Of a stretch of 32,270 nucleotides of DNA, positions 16,742 to 25,083 are shown in pieces. The DNA is from Coraliomargarita sp. CAG:312. Its GTDB lineage: Bacteria > Verrucomicrobiota > Verrucomicrobiia > Opitutales > Intestinicryptomonadaceae. How positions within the stretch are numbered: position 1 is the stretch's first letter; every line of letters begins with the position of its first letter. Where the stretch lies: assembly GCA_000438015.1 (NCBI GenBank), contig FR901570.1, forward strand, positions 55,953 through 88,222, written 5' to 3'. The notes under the pieces are model-generated. The model saw only the letters and a list, made by a program, of their open reading frames with translations, ran no database searches and was not told the origin of the DNA. Position numbers and translations under genes: made by a program.

Positions 16742-17574
16742 GAACAGTGGAACCGCGTTCCCGCGAAAACGCAACCCGCAGCGCCGCCGCAGTTAACAGC
16801 AACCATTTGCACATCGCGCATAAACCTCCAAATTTTTGCGCTGGCTGAAATCGACTGTGTGGGGGCAAAATTCAACGCTCGCAATGCGCTGCGCTGTGCC
16901 ACAGTCCTGAAATATTGAATGCAAAGGAAATTTCCCGACCGTTTGCGCGCCTTAAATATATACTAATATACCGCTTCGGCTACGCGTTCATTTTCCTGTC
17001 CACAAGCAAATACTTTGATTTTTAATCCGACATGAAGCATTCTATTGAGCGTTTATTTTAATCCGGTAAGCTATTACATAACATTAAACAAGATAAACTG
17101 GGCTCTGCATATCCCTGCGATATCCGCGGCATCCCGCGACAACTTGAAATGCGCCGCTTTTATTGCCTTCAGCATCATTCCCAACACCCGCAGCAACCAA
17201 CAAGGACGCAAGGCGCACTTCTCGACCAAAAGCGCAAAGATTTAAACATCCCGTTCAACCGTCCCCAAGCTACACTATGCTTTCGACATGCGGCATAAAT
17301 ATTAACCGCGCTAAAAGAACAAGAATATCATTTGTACCCGCCCCATTTTTTATCTTACCGATGCTCCTAAAACGAATAACAACAGACTCTCCGCAAGCAA
17401 CCTCCTTGCGGTCTATACTATGCTCTAATGCCGTTCGTACCGGGGCCAATCACCTTTTCTGCACCAGCCCGGCCCAGCAAAAATAGCTTTTACGCGCAAA
17501 AATATGGCGGTTGCGGACCATCGCGCCCGAGAAGCAGACAGTCCGCCCATACGCATTTGACTGGGCTCAACCCA
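16742..17574. other. 833-base stretch without a convincing gene
   Basis: No open frame here has a recognisable protein, a Shine-Dalgarno or a composition like the neighbouring genes. Overlapping short plus-strand frames near 17045-17486 have low-complexity, irregular products. On the minus strand, codon-like stretches occur near 17175-17085, but frames break repeatedly, as in an eroded gene. The segment 16957-16970 is an AT-rich near-palindrome. No terminator-grade hairpin was found. It lies between the converging ends of the ABC ATPase gene and the rhamnosidase gene, so no promoter is needed there; length alone is the oddity. Confidence 0.45.
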
Positions 17575-19971
17575 TCACATTGGATTTACCGCGTTTTTAC
17601 CGGCGGAAAGTTTTAGGCTTTTCCCATTCCAAACAAACTCTCCATCAAGCCCTTTAGGCAATTCTACTGTTCCTTCGACAGAATTTTCCCCCGCGCGCTT
17701 TAAATCAACCGATATGTTTCCGAGCGGATGCGGGATAACGCCCTTTATGTAGTTCAAACCGCACAAATGCGGCTCAATTCTTACGCTTTTAAAGCCGTAG
17801 GAACCAGGACGGACGCCGCAAACCAAAGAAAGCAGATGATAGTTTGGACTGGAACTCCACGCATGGCAATCCGAGCGGGTAGGCTCCGGATTTTCCGCGA
17901 ATGTTGAAAGGCCTATGCCAAGCATGTCGCGCCAAGGCTTCAATTCCGAAACGTACATGTCCGCCAATCCGACTTTGAGCATAGCTTCAGTCAAGTAGAA
18001 CCGGTAATAAAATGTACATTGGGTTAGTGATTTGTCCGATATTATTTTTTCAAACAGCCGCTTCTGCTCAGACGCAGGAATGGCGTCCGAAAGAATAGCC
18101 ATTATATTCGGATGCTGGCTGAAAGTTTTTGCGCCGGCGTAGTCGGCAAACATCTTTCGGTTTTCATCCCAAGCGACCTTTTTTACCGCCTTTACCAATT
18201 TGTCATATTCGGCGCGGTACGCCTCCGCCTCCGCCGCATACCCATAGTGGTTCATAAGCTCGGACGCCTGGCGCAAAGTGTATGCCAAATGCAAAGAATT
18301 TACTGTAGGAGAATCGTTCTCGCCCTCCGGCGCATAGCCGCTCCACCAGCCTTTCGACCAGTCCACAAAATTCCAGTATGGCACGCGCGCGCGCAATACG
18401 CCTTTCTCAGGGTCTATCTGGTTCAAATACCACGCTAATACTGTGCGCACCCCGCCTAGCATCGACCGCACAAATTCATCGTCTGAGCGGTGCATGGCAT
18501 AGTCGTTCACCATGCTTACCCAATATAGAGAAAACGGGGGAATATATTGCGGAGTCCTCGACGGATAGCGTGATTTTGTCAGCCCGTTGGATTCGCGGGA
18601 AGAATCGAATGCCGATATGGCCTGCCGCATCAGCCTATCGTCTCCCGAAACATACAAAGATATGAGCGACTGTATGCGGGTGTCGCCAACATACTGGAGC
18701 TGCTCGTAATACGGGCAATCGAAATACGTCTCTACCGCGCACAAACGAGCCGTTCTCCAGCCGACATCCCATATGTCTTTTATGCTTTTATCGCTTGAGT
18801 CGAACGATCCGTTCTCCGCAAAGGGATAACCCGTAAAAATGCCGTAAAAATCTTTGACCACAAGAGGTTCGTCCGCTGTGCGAATATCCAAGCCGACATA
18901 TCTGTAGGTCCTAAACCAAAGCGTCGAAAATTCGCGCCCCTTTCCTCCGTCCGGTTTAAATACGTCGAAAACTGCGCGCTTGTCAAAATCACGCCCTTCC
19001 ACCTCGTTGCGGTTGGCTTTGGCGCCTTTTGAATCGAACAGAGCCTCGCCGTAAGTGATTTTTATCTCCGCCCCTTTGCCCCCGTCCAAAATCATTCGGG
19101 GATACGCGTTCGTCAGAACGCCGTTGTCCAATAAAATGCGGCAGGTCGAATTAGGCGGGACGATAAAATCCGCCTTGCCCTTGAAGAACTCCGGAACATT
19201 CTCGACTCCTGAAAATTTGCGGACGCTTTTCAGCCTTTGAGGTTTTTCCTCCAGCATAGGAATCTCGCGCGGGGTAAGAACCCAGTCTATTTCCCCCCAC
19301 TGCCCCGACGAAGATTTTCCTGAGGCTATTACCCGTGGATTCCCCCAATCGGAGTCGTCGTAATCGGCAAGATTCCACCCCCAATCGAACTTTTCCCCGT
19401 CTACCATGTCTGTTCCACCGGTGAAGCTGTATCCGTCGAAAGCGCCTCTAAAACCTCCCGACTTCGGGGTGGAATAAGCTCTAGAACGTTTGACTTTCCA
19501 GTTTTTCGGCGTGGCAACAAATTCTTCGGCCTCGGTTGCTCCGTCTAAAATAAATCCTGCGCGGTGCGAAAACTGCGCATTGGGAGCATCGTTTCCCATA
19601 TCCCAAACGACTGCGGCAATGGCGTTTTTACCCTCCTTCAAAAACGGCGCAATATCAACTGTGTCAAAGAACCAATGCTGAAGATCGCCTCTGGCCGGGC
19701 CCGCGGAAACAGACTTGCCGTTTACAAAAAGCCTATAGCGGTTGTCTGCCGAAACGTTTATTTTAAATTGTTTTGGCACTTCTTTTAAATCAAATGTCCT
19801 CCTAAAATGCAAAACCTGATAGCCTTCAAATGCCCCGCCGTCAACCCATTGCCCCTTCCAGACTTTTCCGTAAAGCTTAGGGTTGAAATCGCGCAGGGCA
19901 GCGGCAGCAAAACAAGCGGATAAAATCGCTATAAATACAAAAACAGACAATCTTTTACACAATTTTCCCAT
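17575..19971 (-). CDS. Secreted alpha-L-rhamnosidase, GH78 family
   Basis: This 798-residue exo-glycosidase should release terminal alpha-L-rhamnose from plant, algal or bacterial glycans. The order of modules fits GH78: a beta-sandwich N-terminal domain with the sugar-binding look NVSADNRYRLFVNGKSV (72-88), a second beta-domain with YGEALFDSKG near 307-316, a six-hairpin catalytic domain from about 390 starting GSFDSSDKSIKDIWDVGWRT, and a C-terminal beta-domain with RIEPHLCGL and GNISVDLKR. The putative general acid is Glu423 in DCPYYEQLQYVGD, at the place of the family motif. The signal sequence contains LSAC (Cys20), a possible lipobox, but AAAA just after also suits signal peptidase I. 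A strong Shine-Dalgarno (GGAGG, 19981-19985) fixes the start at 19971. The gene stands alone with no SusCD-like or regulator neighbours. Confidence 0.93.
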   Translation of the reverse strand: MGKLCKRLSVFVFIAILSACFAAAALRDFNPKLYGKVWKGQWVDGGAFEGYQVLHFRRTFDLKEVPKQFKINVSADNRYRLFVNGKSVSAGPARGDLQHWFFDTVDIAPFLKEGKNAIAAVVWDMGNDAPNAQFSHRAGFILDGATEAEEFVATPKNWKVKRSRAYSTPKSGGFRGAFDGYSFTGGTDMVDGEKFDWGWNLADYDDSDWGNPRVIASGKSSSGQWGEIDWVLTPREIPMLEEKPQRLKSVRKFSGVENVPEFFKGKADFIVPPNSTCRILLDNGVLTNAYPRMILDGGKGAEIKITYGEALFDSKGAKANRNEVEGRDFDKRAVFDVFKPDGGKGREFSTLWFRTYRYVGLDIRTADEPLVVKDFYGIFTGYPFAENGSFDSSDKSIKDIWDVGWRTARLCAVETYFDCPYYEQLQYVGDTRIQSLISLYVSGDDRLMRQAISAFDSSRESNGLTKSRYPSRTPQYIPPFSLYWVSMVNDYAMHRSDDEFVRSMLGGVRTVLAWYLNQIDPEKGVLRARVPYWNFVDWSKGWWSGYAPEGENDSPTVNSLHLAYTLRQASELMNHYGYAAEAEAYRAEYDKLVKAVKKVAWDENRKMFADYAGAKTFSQHPNIMAILSDAIPASEQKRLFEKIISDKSLTQCTFYYRFYLTEAMLKVGLADMYVSELKPWRDMLGIGLSTFAENPEPTRSDCHAWSSSPNYHLLSLVCGVRPGSYGFKSVRIEPHLCGLNYIKGVIPHPLGNISVDLKRAGENSVEGTVELPKGLDGEFVWNGKSLKLSAGKNAVNPM

Positions 19972-20089
19972 AAAAAAATTCCTCCCTGAAACCAGAATGC
20001 AAATTTATATTTCACCAACAATATGAAAGCCTATAAATTTCGCCTAAAATGTCAACACAAGTGTACAAAATCCCAAATTAGCAAGAGTG

Positions 20090-20120
20090 TTGACAATTTG
20101 CGCAAATTCGTTTCGATAAT
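20090..20120 (+). promoter_or_regulatory. Putative sigma-70 promoter for the HIT gene, likely leaderless
   Basis: A perfect -35 TTGACA at 20090-20095 is followed by GATAAT at 20115-20120 (five of six -10 matches, 19-base spacing). The overlapping TCGATA at 20113 gives 17. The expected start of transcription is near 20127, while the HIT start codon is at 20128, so the mRNA would have almost no 5' leader. Confidence 0.55.
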
Positions 20121-20127
20121 ACCGCAG

Positions 20128-20625
20128 ATGGATAGATTGCATTCATATTGGCGGATGCCGTACATCGAAGCGCCTAAACCGCGCGACGATTCCGGCAAAA
20201 AAGGAGGCAATCCGTTTGTGGAGATGGGAAAATCTGACGACTTCAGAAAATACCACATTCTCTGGCGCGGCAAATACTCCTTTATTGTTATGAACAAATT
20301 TCCGTATAACTGCGGACATCTTCTCGTACTGCCCCTGCGCGAAGTGGGCGACATAGCCCTGCTTGAGGGCGACGAGAAGCTCGAATTCTTCGACGCAATA
20401 ATAAAGGGAGAAAAAATACTGCGCGACGCCCTAAAGCCTGACGCTTTTAATATAGGCTTTAATATCGGCGCAAAAGCCGGAGCCGGAATCCCCCAGCACC
20501 TGCACTGCCACATAGTGCCGCGTTGGGACGGAGACACAAATTTTATGCCGGTAATATCGGATACCCGCGTACTGCCCCAAGCATTGGACACTCTTTGGGA
20601 AAAGCTCGTAAAATACGTAGATTGA
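20128..20625 (+). CDS. HIT-family nucleotide hydrolase/transferase (Ap4A phosphorylase-like)
   Basis: The 165-residue protein has the histidine-triad active site QHLHCHIVPRW with His124, His126 and His128, where the middle of the site is the nucleophile in characterised members. The N-terminus MDRLHSYWRMPYIE and the segments NKFPYNCGHLLVLPLREVGDI and FNIGFNIGAKAGAG match a bacterial HIT branch related to Ap4A phosphorylase or hydrolase. The natural substrate (AMP-lysine, Ap4A, others) is not known. ATG 20128 is chosen because the family's own N-terminus begins there; the frame extends upstream to 20023 without homology and through the promoter. A likely promoter ends just before this ATG. phoH starts 41 bases downstream. 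Confidence 0.9.
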   Translation: MDRLHSYWRMPYIEAPKPRDDSGKKGGNPFVEMGKSDDFRKYHILWRGKYSFIVMNKFPYNCGHLLVLPLREVGDIALLEGDEKLEFFDAIIKGEKILRDALKPDAFNIGFNIGAKAGAGIPQHLHCHIVPRWDGDTNFMPVISDTRVLPQALDTLWEKLVKYVD

Positions 20626-20666
20626 CGGATAGAAAAATTCCAAATTATAATTTCTGCAAATAAAAG

Positions 20667-21623
20667 ATGGAAAAAACCCTGACTTTCGACACGGCACAGC
20701 AAGTATCGGAAACTTACGGCAACAGGCATGAAAACCTCGAACTGGCAGAAGAAAAGTTCGGTGTAAAAATCGTGGCGCGCGACGGATGGATGAAGTTTGA
20801 AGGCGACCCCACAAAAGTTGAACTCGCCTCAAAATTTTTTGAAACCATGGGAGGCGCGCGCAGGCAGGGGATGCGAATTAGCAACTCCGACTTCCGCAAT
20901 ATGCTCGCGCGGGCAAGCTCTGGAAGGCTGGACGAAATAATACAAGTTTTCGACAACCCCATAGTGATGAATTTGAAGCGCAAAAGCATTGTGCCAAAAA
21001 ACATCAACCAGAAAAAATATTTGAAGTTCATTGCAAAAAACGACATTGTGTTCGGTGTTGGCCCCGCGGGAACCGGCAAAACATACTTGGCGGTAGCCGC
21101 GGCCCTCAAGGCGCTTCAAGACAAAAAAGTGGAAAAAGTAATACTTACGCGCCCCGCAGTCGAAGCCGGGGAAGCTCTGGGATTCCTGCCTGGAGACTTG
21201 CAGGAAAAACTTCTTCCTTACTTGCGCCCGCTTTATGACGCGATGTTCGACATGATCGGGGCGGAGGAAACAAACAAGCTTATGGAGCGCGATATTATAG
21301 AAATCGCGCCGCTTGCCTATATGCGCGGACGAACCCTTTCCAACGCATTTATAATTTTAGACGAGGCTCAAAACACCACCATGGAACAAATGATGATGTT
21401 CCTCACGCGCCTCGGAGAAAATTCGCGGATGATAATAACCGGAGACATAACTCAAATAGACCTTCCACGCCATAAGAAATCCGGCTTAAAGGGCGCATTG
21501 GAAATCTTGGGTGATATAGAAGGAATAAAATTGTTTTATTTCGACGCCGGAGATGTTGTAAGGCATCCGCTAGTCACAAAAATAGTGAACTCGTACGAGA
21601 ATAGCCAAAAAAGCAATGTTTAA
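20667..21623 (+). CDS. phoH: PhoH-family ATPase (YbeZ-like)
   Basis: The 318-residue P-loop ATPase belongs to the PhoH/YbeZ family, cytoplasmic proteins linked to RNA metabolism and ribosome maturation with YbeY. Walker A is GPAGTGKT at 132-139, Walker B is FIILDEAQNTT with Asp232-Glu233, and GENSRMIITGDITQIDLPRHKKSGL is a diagnostic block. The N-terminal part (about 1-65) resembles the KH-like region of YbeZ (FGVKIVARDGWMKFEGD). Length is close to E. coli YbeZ (about 346-359). It has no Shine-Dalgarno, and its stop overlaps the pgpH start by eight bases. The usual partner ybeY is not beside it. Confidence 0.95.
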   Translation: MEKTLTFDTAQQVSETYGNRHENLELAEEKFGVKIVARDGWMKFEGDPTKVELASKFFETMGGARRQGMRISNSDFRNMLARASSGRLDEIIQVFDNPIVMNLKRKSIVPKNINQKKYLKFIAKNDIVFGVGPAGTGKTYLAVAAALKALQDKKVEKVILTRPAVEAGEALGFLPGDLQEKLLPYLRPLYDAMFDMIGAEETNKLMERDIIEIAPLAYMRGRTLSNAFIILDEAQNTTMEQMMMFLTRLGENSRMIITGDITQIDLPRHKKSGLKGALEILGDIEGIKLFYFDAGDVVRHPLVTKIVNSYENSQKSNV

Positions 21624-23931
21624 GGACATAAAAAATTACAGACTTGAACGCGCGCGGCGCACGATGGAAAGTTCGGCGACAAGCAAGCGGTCTTTCGGCA
21701 AGTACAGGCTTGCGGCAATTATATGCGCAGTATTCGCATTGTCTGCGGTAATCTACGCAATTTGTTTTGTAAACAGGCAGCCATTGACACCAATGCTGTC
21801 AAAAAATAAAATCGCCCAGATCCATATTGTTTCGCCTTTTGAATTTACGTACACAAGCGACATACAGACAAACGAAAAGCGCGAATTGAGCGCGGCTCGC
21901 ATACCGCCGCTTTATAAAATAAATCCAAAGATATCCGAAAACGCCGCAGGCAACTGGGTAAAATTGGTTGCATTTCTAAACGACAACCAGCCTGTTTACG
22001 ACTCTCTTTCCAGCGAAGAAAAGAAGGATTCGGAATTTTTTGAAAGGCTTTCCAACGATCTGAAAAAAGTTTCCCTCCACGGAATAAGCCCCGACGACAT
22101 ACGCACAATTTACGAAAACACTTCCGAGAAAAACCGCGAGAACACCTTTAAATACGCAGCCTTTCACGAAAGGAATATTTTGGGAGACGGAATATACGCC
22201 GACGGAGACGCGATCTTCTCAAAGAAAAACGATTTGCAAACAGCCGAAATATCAGGGACAAAATCCTACCGGGCCTTGAGCGAAACCCAAGCCCGCAAGG
22301 AACTGCTGGATAGAATAAAAACGCTTGGTCTAAACGACGCCCTCGGATACGCCATCTACCGAATATTAAACCAAGACCTGCTTCCAAACATTGAATTCGA
22401 CGCCGAAAAGACAAAACAGCGCAGGGACGAAGCAAAAGCCCAAGTCCAACCTGTCGTTGTAAAGGTTCGCGCGGGAGAAACTTTGGTAGATTCCGCCTCG
22501 TCTACGTCGCCAATAGCAATGGAGCGTTATAAGGCATATAAGCGGGAACTTGCGCAGCGTGGAGACGGAGAGGCGTATGCGCACTCGTCGCGCTATATAG
22601 AGTTCATAGCATGCCTGTTGCTTGTAATGTCCGCCACGCTCTTCATTACAATTAGCAAAACCCAAAAGAACAGGCAGCCCCGAACCGTTTTAATTTTCTC
22701 CACCCTGCTCATACTGAACCTTGCCGCGGAGCGATTTATAATACACCTCAGCAACGCCGAATACTTCGACACAAACACTACGTTTCTGCAGATACTAGTT
22801 TACGGGACTCCCATTATGCTTGGCCCCATAATAATGGTGTTGCTTTTTGGATCCTATACAGGATTCGTCATGGCAATACTAATAGCGGCGCTAACGACAA
22901 TGATGATAGGAGAATCCATAGTATTTTTCATACTTTTCCTTGCATCGTCGCTGGTTGCAATCTACTTTTGCGACGGCGCGACGAGCCGTTCCCGCGTAAT
23001 TTTCGGCGGGGCGATTTACGGCCTTTTCGTTGCGACCTTTTCATGCATATTCGGATTTGTCGCGGGCACCGACGCATCGCTTATATGGAGGCAGGCAATT
23101 CTTGCGGTTCTAGCGGGTTCCATGACGGGAATCCTTGCTACGGCAGTCCTCCCCATAATAGAGAGAATATTTCAATGCTACTCAAATATAGCCCTGATAG
23201 AATATACCGATTTTAACAACCCCCTTCTTAGGCGCCTCCAGATAGAAGCCCCCGGAACATACCACCATAGCGTCATGGTGTCGTATTTGGCAGAACAAGC
23301 CGCAGCAGAAGTCAACGCAAACGCAATGGTATGCAGAATAGGCGCGCTTTACCATGATATCGGCAAAATAGTAAAACCGGAGTTTTTCTCCGAGAACCAG
23401 GGAGGCGGCAAGAACCTGCATGACGACCAGAACCCGTCAATGAGCGCTCTCATAATAAAAAACCACATAAAAGAAGGGGTGGAACTAGCCAAGCTGGCTA
23501 AGATGCCAAAACAAGTAATAGACGCCATCAACCAGCACCACGGCACCTCGATAATTTCGTATTTTTACAATAAGGCCATGAATATGGCCGAAAGCAAGGG
23601 AGAATGCACGGATCCTCTGCAGGCTCTGCGCAATGCCGGAATAGAAGAAAGCACCTACCGCCACGAAGGCGTGAAGCCGAAAACAGTAGAGAACGCCATA
23701 ATTATGCTGGCAGACTCTTGCGAGGCCGCATCGCGGTCACTTAAAAAAATAACCCAGCACGGAGTCGAAGATCTAGTCGATTTTATAGTTAAGACAAAGA
23801 TGAACGACAACCAGCTTGACGACTGCCCAATAACGGTGAAACAACTTTCAAAGATTAAAAAAAGCTTTGTTTTTACAATGCTCAATATGCTGCACACAAG
23901 AGTAGAATACAACAACGCTAAAAAACGGTAA
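21616..23931 (+). CDS. pgpH: 7TM-HD domain phosphodiesterase, PgpH family
   Basis: This 771-residue membrane protein follows the 7TM-HD (PgpH) layout: an N-terminal helix near 31-52, a long extracytoplasmic domain to about 325, a block of roughly seven helices (about 330-515), and a cytoplasmic HD phosphohydrolase domain. The HD site shows YHHSVMVSYLAEQAA, then GALYHDIGKIVKP with the His-Asp pair near residue 579, and INQHHGTS further on. Family members hydrolyse c-di-AMP in Listeria, though the nucleotide in this phylum is not established. The ATG overlaps the phoH stop by eight bases, and lpxD starts two bases after its stop, implying a phoH-pgpH-lpxD transcript. Confidence 0.93.
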   Translation: MFKDIKNYRLERARRTMESSATSKRSFGKYRLAAIICAVFALSAVIYAICFVNRQPLTPMLSKNKIAQIHIVSPFEFTYTSDIQTNEKRELSAARIPPLYKINPKISENAAGNWVKLVAFLNDNQPVYDSLSSEEKKDSEFFERLSNDLKKVSLHGISPDDIRTIYENTSEKNRENTFKYAAFHERNILGDGIYADGDAIFSKKNDLQTAEISGTKSYRALSETQARKELLDRIKTLGLNDALGYAIYRILNQDLLPNIEFDAEKTKQRRDEAKAQVQPVVVKVRAGETLVDSASSTSPIAMERYKAYKRELAQRGDGEAYAHSSRYIEFIACLLLVMSATLFITISKTQKNRQPRTVLIFSTLLILNLAAERFIIHLSNAEYFDTNTTFLQILVYGTPIMLGPIIMVLLFGSYTGFVMAILIAALTTMMIGESIVFFILFLASSLVAIYFCDGATSRSRVIFGGAIYGLFVATFSCIFGFVAGTDASLIWRQAILAVLAGSMTGILATAVLPIIERIFQCYSNIALIEYTDFNNPLLRRLQIEAPGTYHHSVMVSYLAEQAAAEVNANAMVCRIGALYHDIGKIVKPEFFSENQGGGKNLHDDQNPSMSALIIKNHIKEGVELAKLAKMPKQVIDAINQHHGTSIISYFYNKAMNMAESKGECTDPLQALRNAGIEESTYRHEGVKPKTVENAIIMLADSCEAASRSLKKITQHGVEDLVDFIVKTKMNDNQLDDCPITVKQLSKIKKSFVFTMLNMLHTRVEYNNAKKR

Positions 23932-23933
23932 AT

Positions 23934-24998
23934 ATGACAAAATATCCCCTATCAGAAATAGTAAAAATTTTTGAGAATCCGGAAATACAGGGAGACGCCT
24001 CCGTAGAACTTTCCGCTATATCCAGCCTCGAAAAGGCAAAACCTGGAGACCTTTCGTTCCTAGGGAATAAAAAGTATTCTCCGGAAGTTCCAAAAACAAA
24101 AGCCAGCGCAATATTATTGCCGCGTTCCTACAAGGGCGAAGTTCCTGAAGGGGCAACCATCGTGCGCGTCGACGATCCCTCTATGGAATTGGCAAAGCTG
24201 TGCGCAATTATAGAAAAACAGCTCTGGCCCGCACCCAAGCCGTCGGTTCACCCGACAGCTTCAGTTGACGAATCGGCAAAGATAGGCAAAGGAGTCTTTA
24301 TTGGAGCCAATGTTATAGTTTGCGAAGGTGCTGAAATAGGCGACGGCGTCGTATTGCAGGGGAACAACTATGTAGGCAGATTCGCAAAAATAGGGGAAAA
24401 CTCATTCATTATGCCAAATGCCGTAATTATGGACTATTGCGAGCTCGGCAAGCGCGTAAAGCTCCAGCCCGGCTGCGTAATAGGATCCGACGGATATGGA
24501 TACGTACCCGTCAACGGGCAGCATGTAAAAGTGCCCCAAGTCGGAAAAGTCGTTCTTGAAGACGACGTAGAAGTAGGCGCCAACACAACAATCGACAGAG
24601 CCCGGTTCGACAAAACATTGGTCGGCGCGGGGACTAAAATCGACAATCTAGTCCAAGTTGCGCATAACGTGGAAATCGGCAAATGCGCACTGCTGGTTTC
24701 GCAGGTCGGAATCTCAGGCAGCACGCACATAGGGAACTACGTGGTTTTGGGCGGACAAACGGGAGTTGCGGGGCACTTGAAAATCGGAGACGGTGCCATG
24801 ATAGGCGGACAAAGCGGAGTAAACGGCGACATTCCTCCCAAATCATACATGCGCGGGACTCCTCCGCGCCCTTATATGCGCGCGCATAAAATAGAAATAT
24901 TTATAGGGCATCTCCCGGAACTATACGATAGAGTAAAAGACATAGAATCGCACCTGGGAATCGAAAAGAAAACATTCGGCAAAGCACAGCAGCCCTAG
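23934..24998 (+). CDS. lpxD: UDP-3-O-(3-hydroxyacyl)glucosamine N-acyltransferase
   Basis: LpxD performs the third step of lipid A synthesis, adding the N-linked hydroxyacyl chain from ACP. The 354-residue protein (E. coli 341) has an N-terminal UDP-binding domain (about 1-100, with KPGDLSFLGNKKY), a left-handed beta-helix of hexapeptide repeats (about 105-315), and a C-terminal helix (PELYDRVKDIESHLGIEKK). The catalytic His is His244 in NLVQVAHNVEIGK, matching His239 of E. coli. The motif IGSDGYGYVPVNGQHVKVPQ also fits. It starts two bases after pgpH. The lpxA gene is over 15 kb away on the other strand; no fabZ or lpxB is visible here. Confidence 0.97.
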   Translation: MTKYPLSEIVKIFENPEIQGDASVELSAISSLEKAKPGDLSFLGNKKYSPEVPKTKASAILLPRSYKGEVPEGATIVRVDDPSMELAKLCAIIEKQLWPAPKPSVHPTASVDESAKIGKGVFIGANVIVCEGAEIGDGVVLQGNNYVGRFAKIGENSFIMPNAVIMDYCELGKRVKLQPGCVIGSDGYGYVPVNGQHVKVPQVGKVVLEDDVEVGANTTIDRARFDKTLVGAGTKIDNLVQVAHNVEIGKCALLVSQVGISGSTHIGNYVVLGGQTGVAGHLKIGDGAMIGGQSGVNGDIPPKSYMRGTPPRPYMRAHKIEIFIGHLPELYDRVKDIESHLGIEKKTFGKAQQP

Positions 24999-25083
24999 GT
25001 TATGCAAAGCTTTTGCCGCTTCAAACGCGTATTTCCTTTTTAATGCCAGGCCAAATTTTCAACCTAAACCGCGCCAATCTAAA

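Noticed and set aside
17045..17486. Overlapping plus-strand frames in the long gap
   Set aside because: The translations are irregular, Pro/Ser/Arg-rich and without any motif, start-site support or codon pattern like the neighbouring genes.
24999..25030. Short palindrome around AAAGCTTT after lpxD as a terminator
   Set aside because: The stem is AT-rich and very short with no T-tract at the right place; it does not look like an intrinsic terminator.
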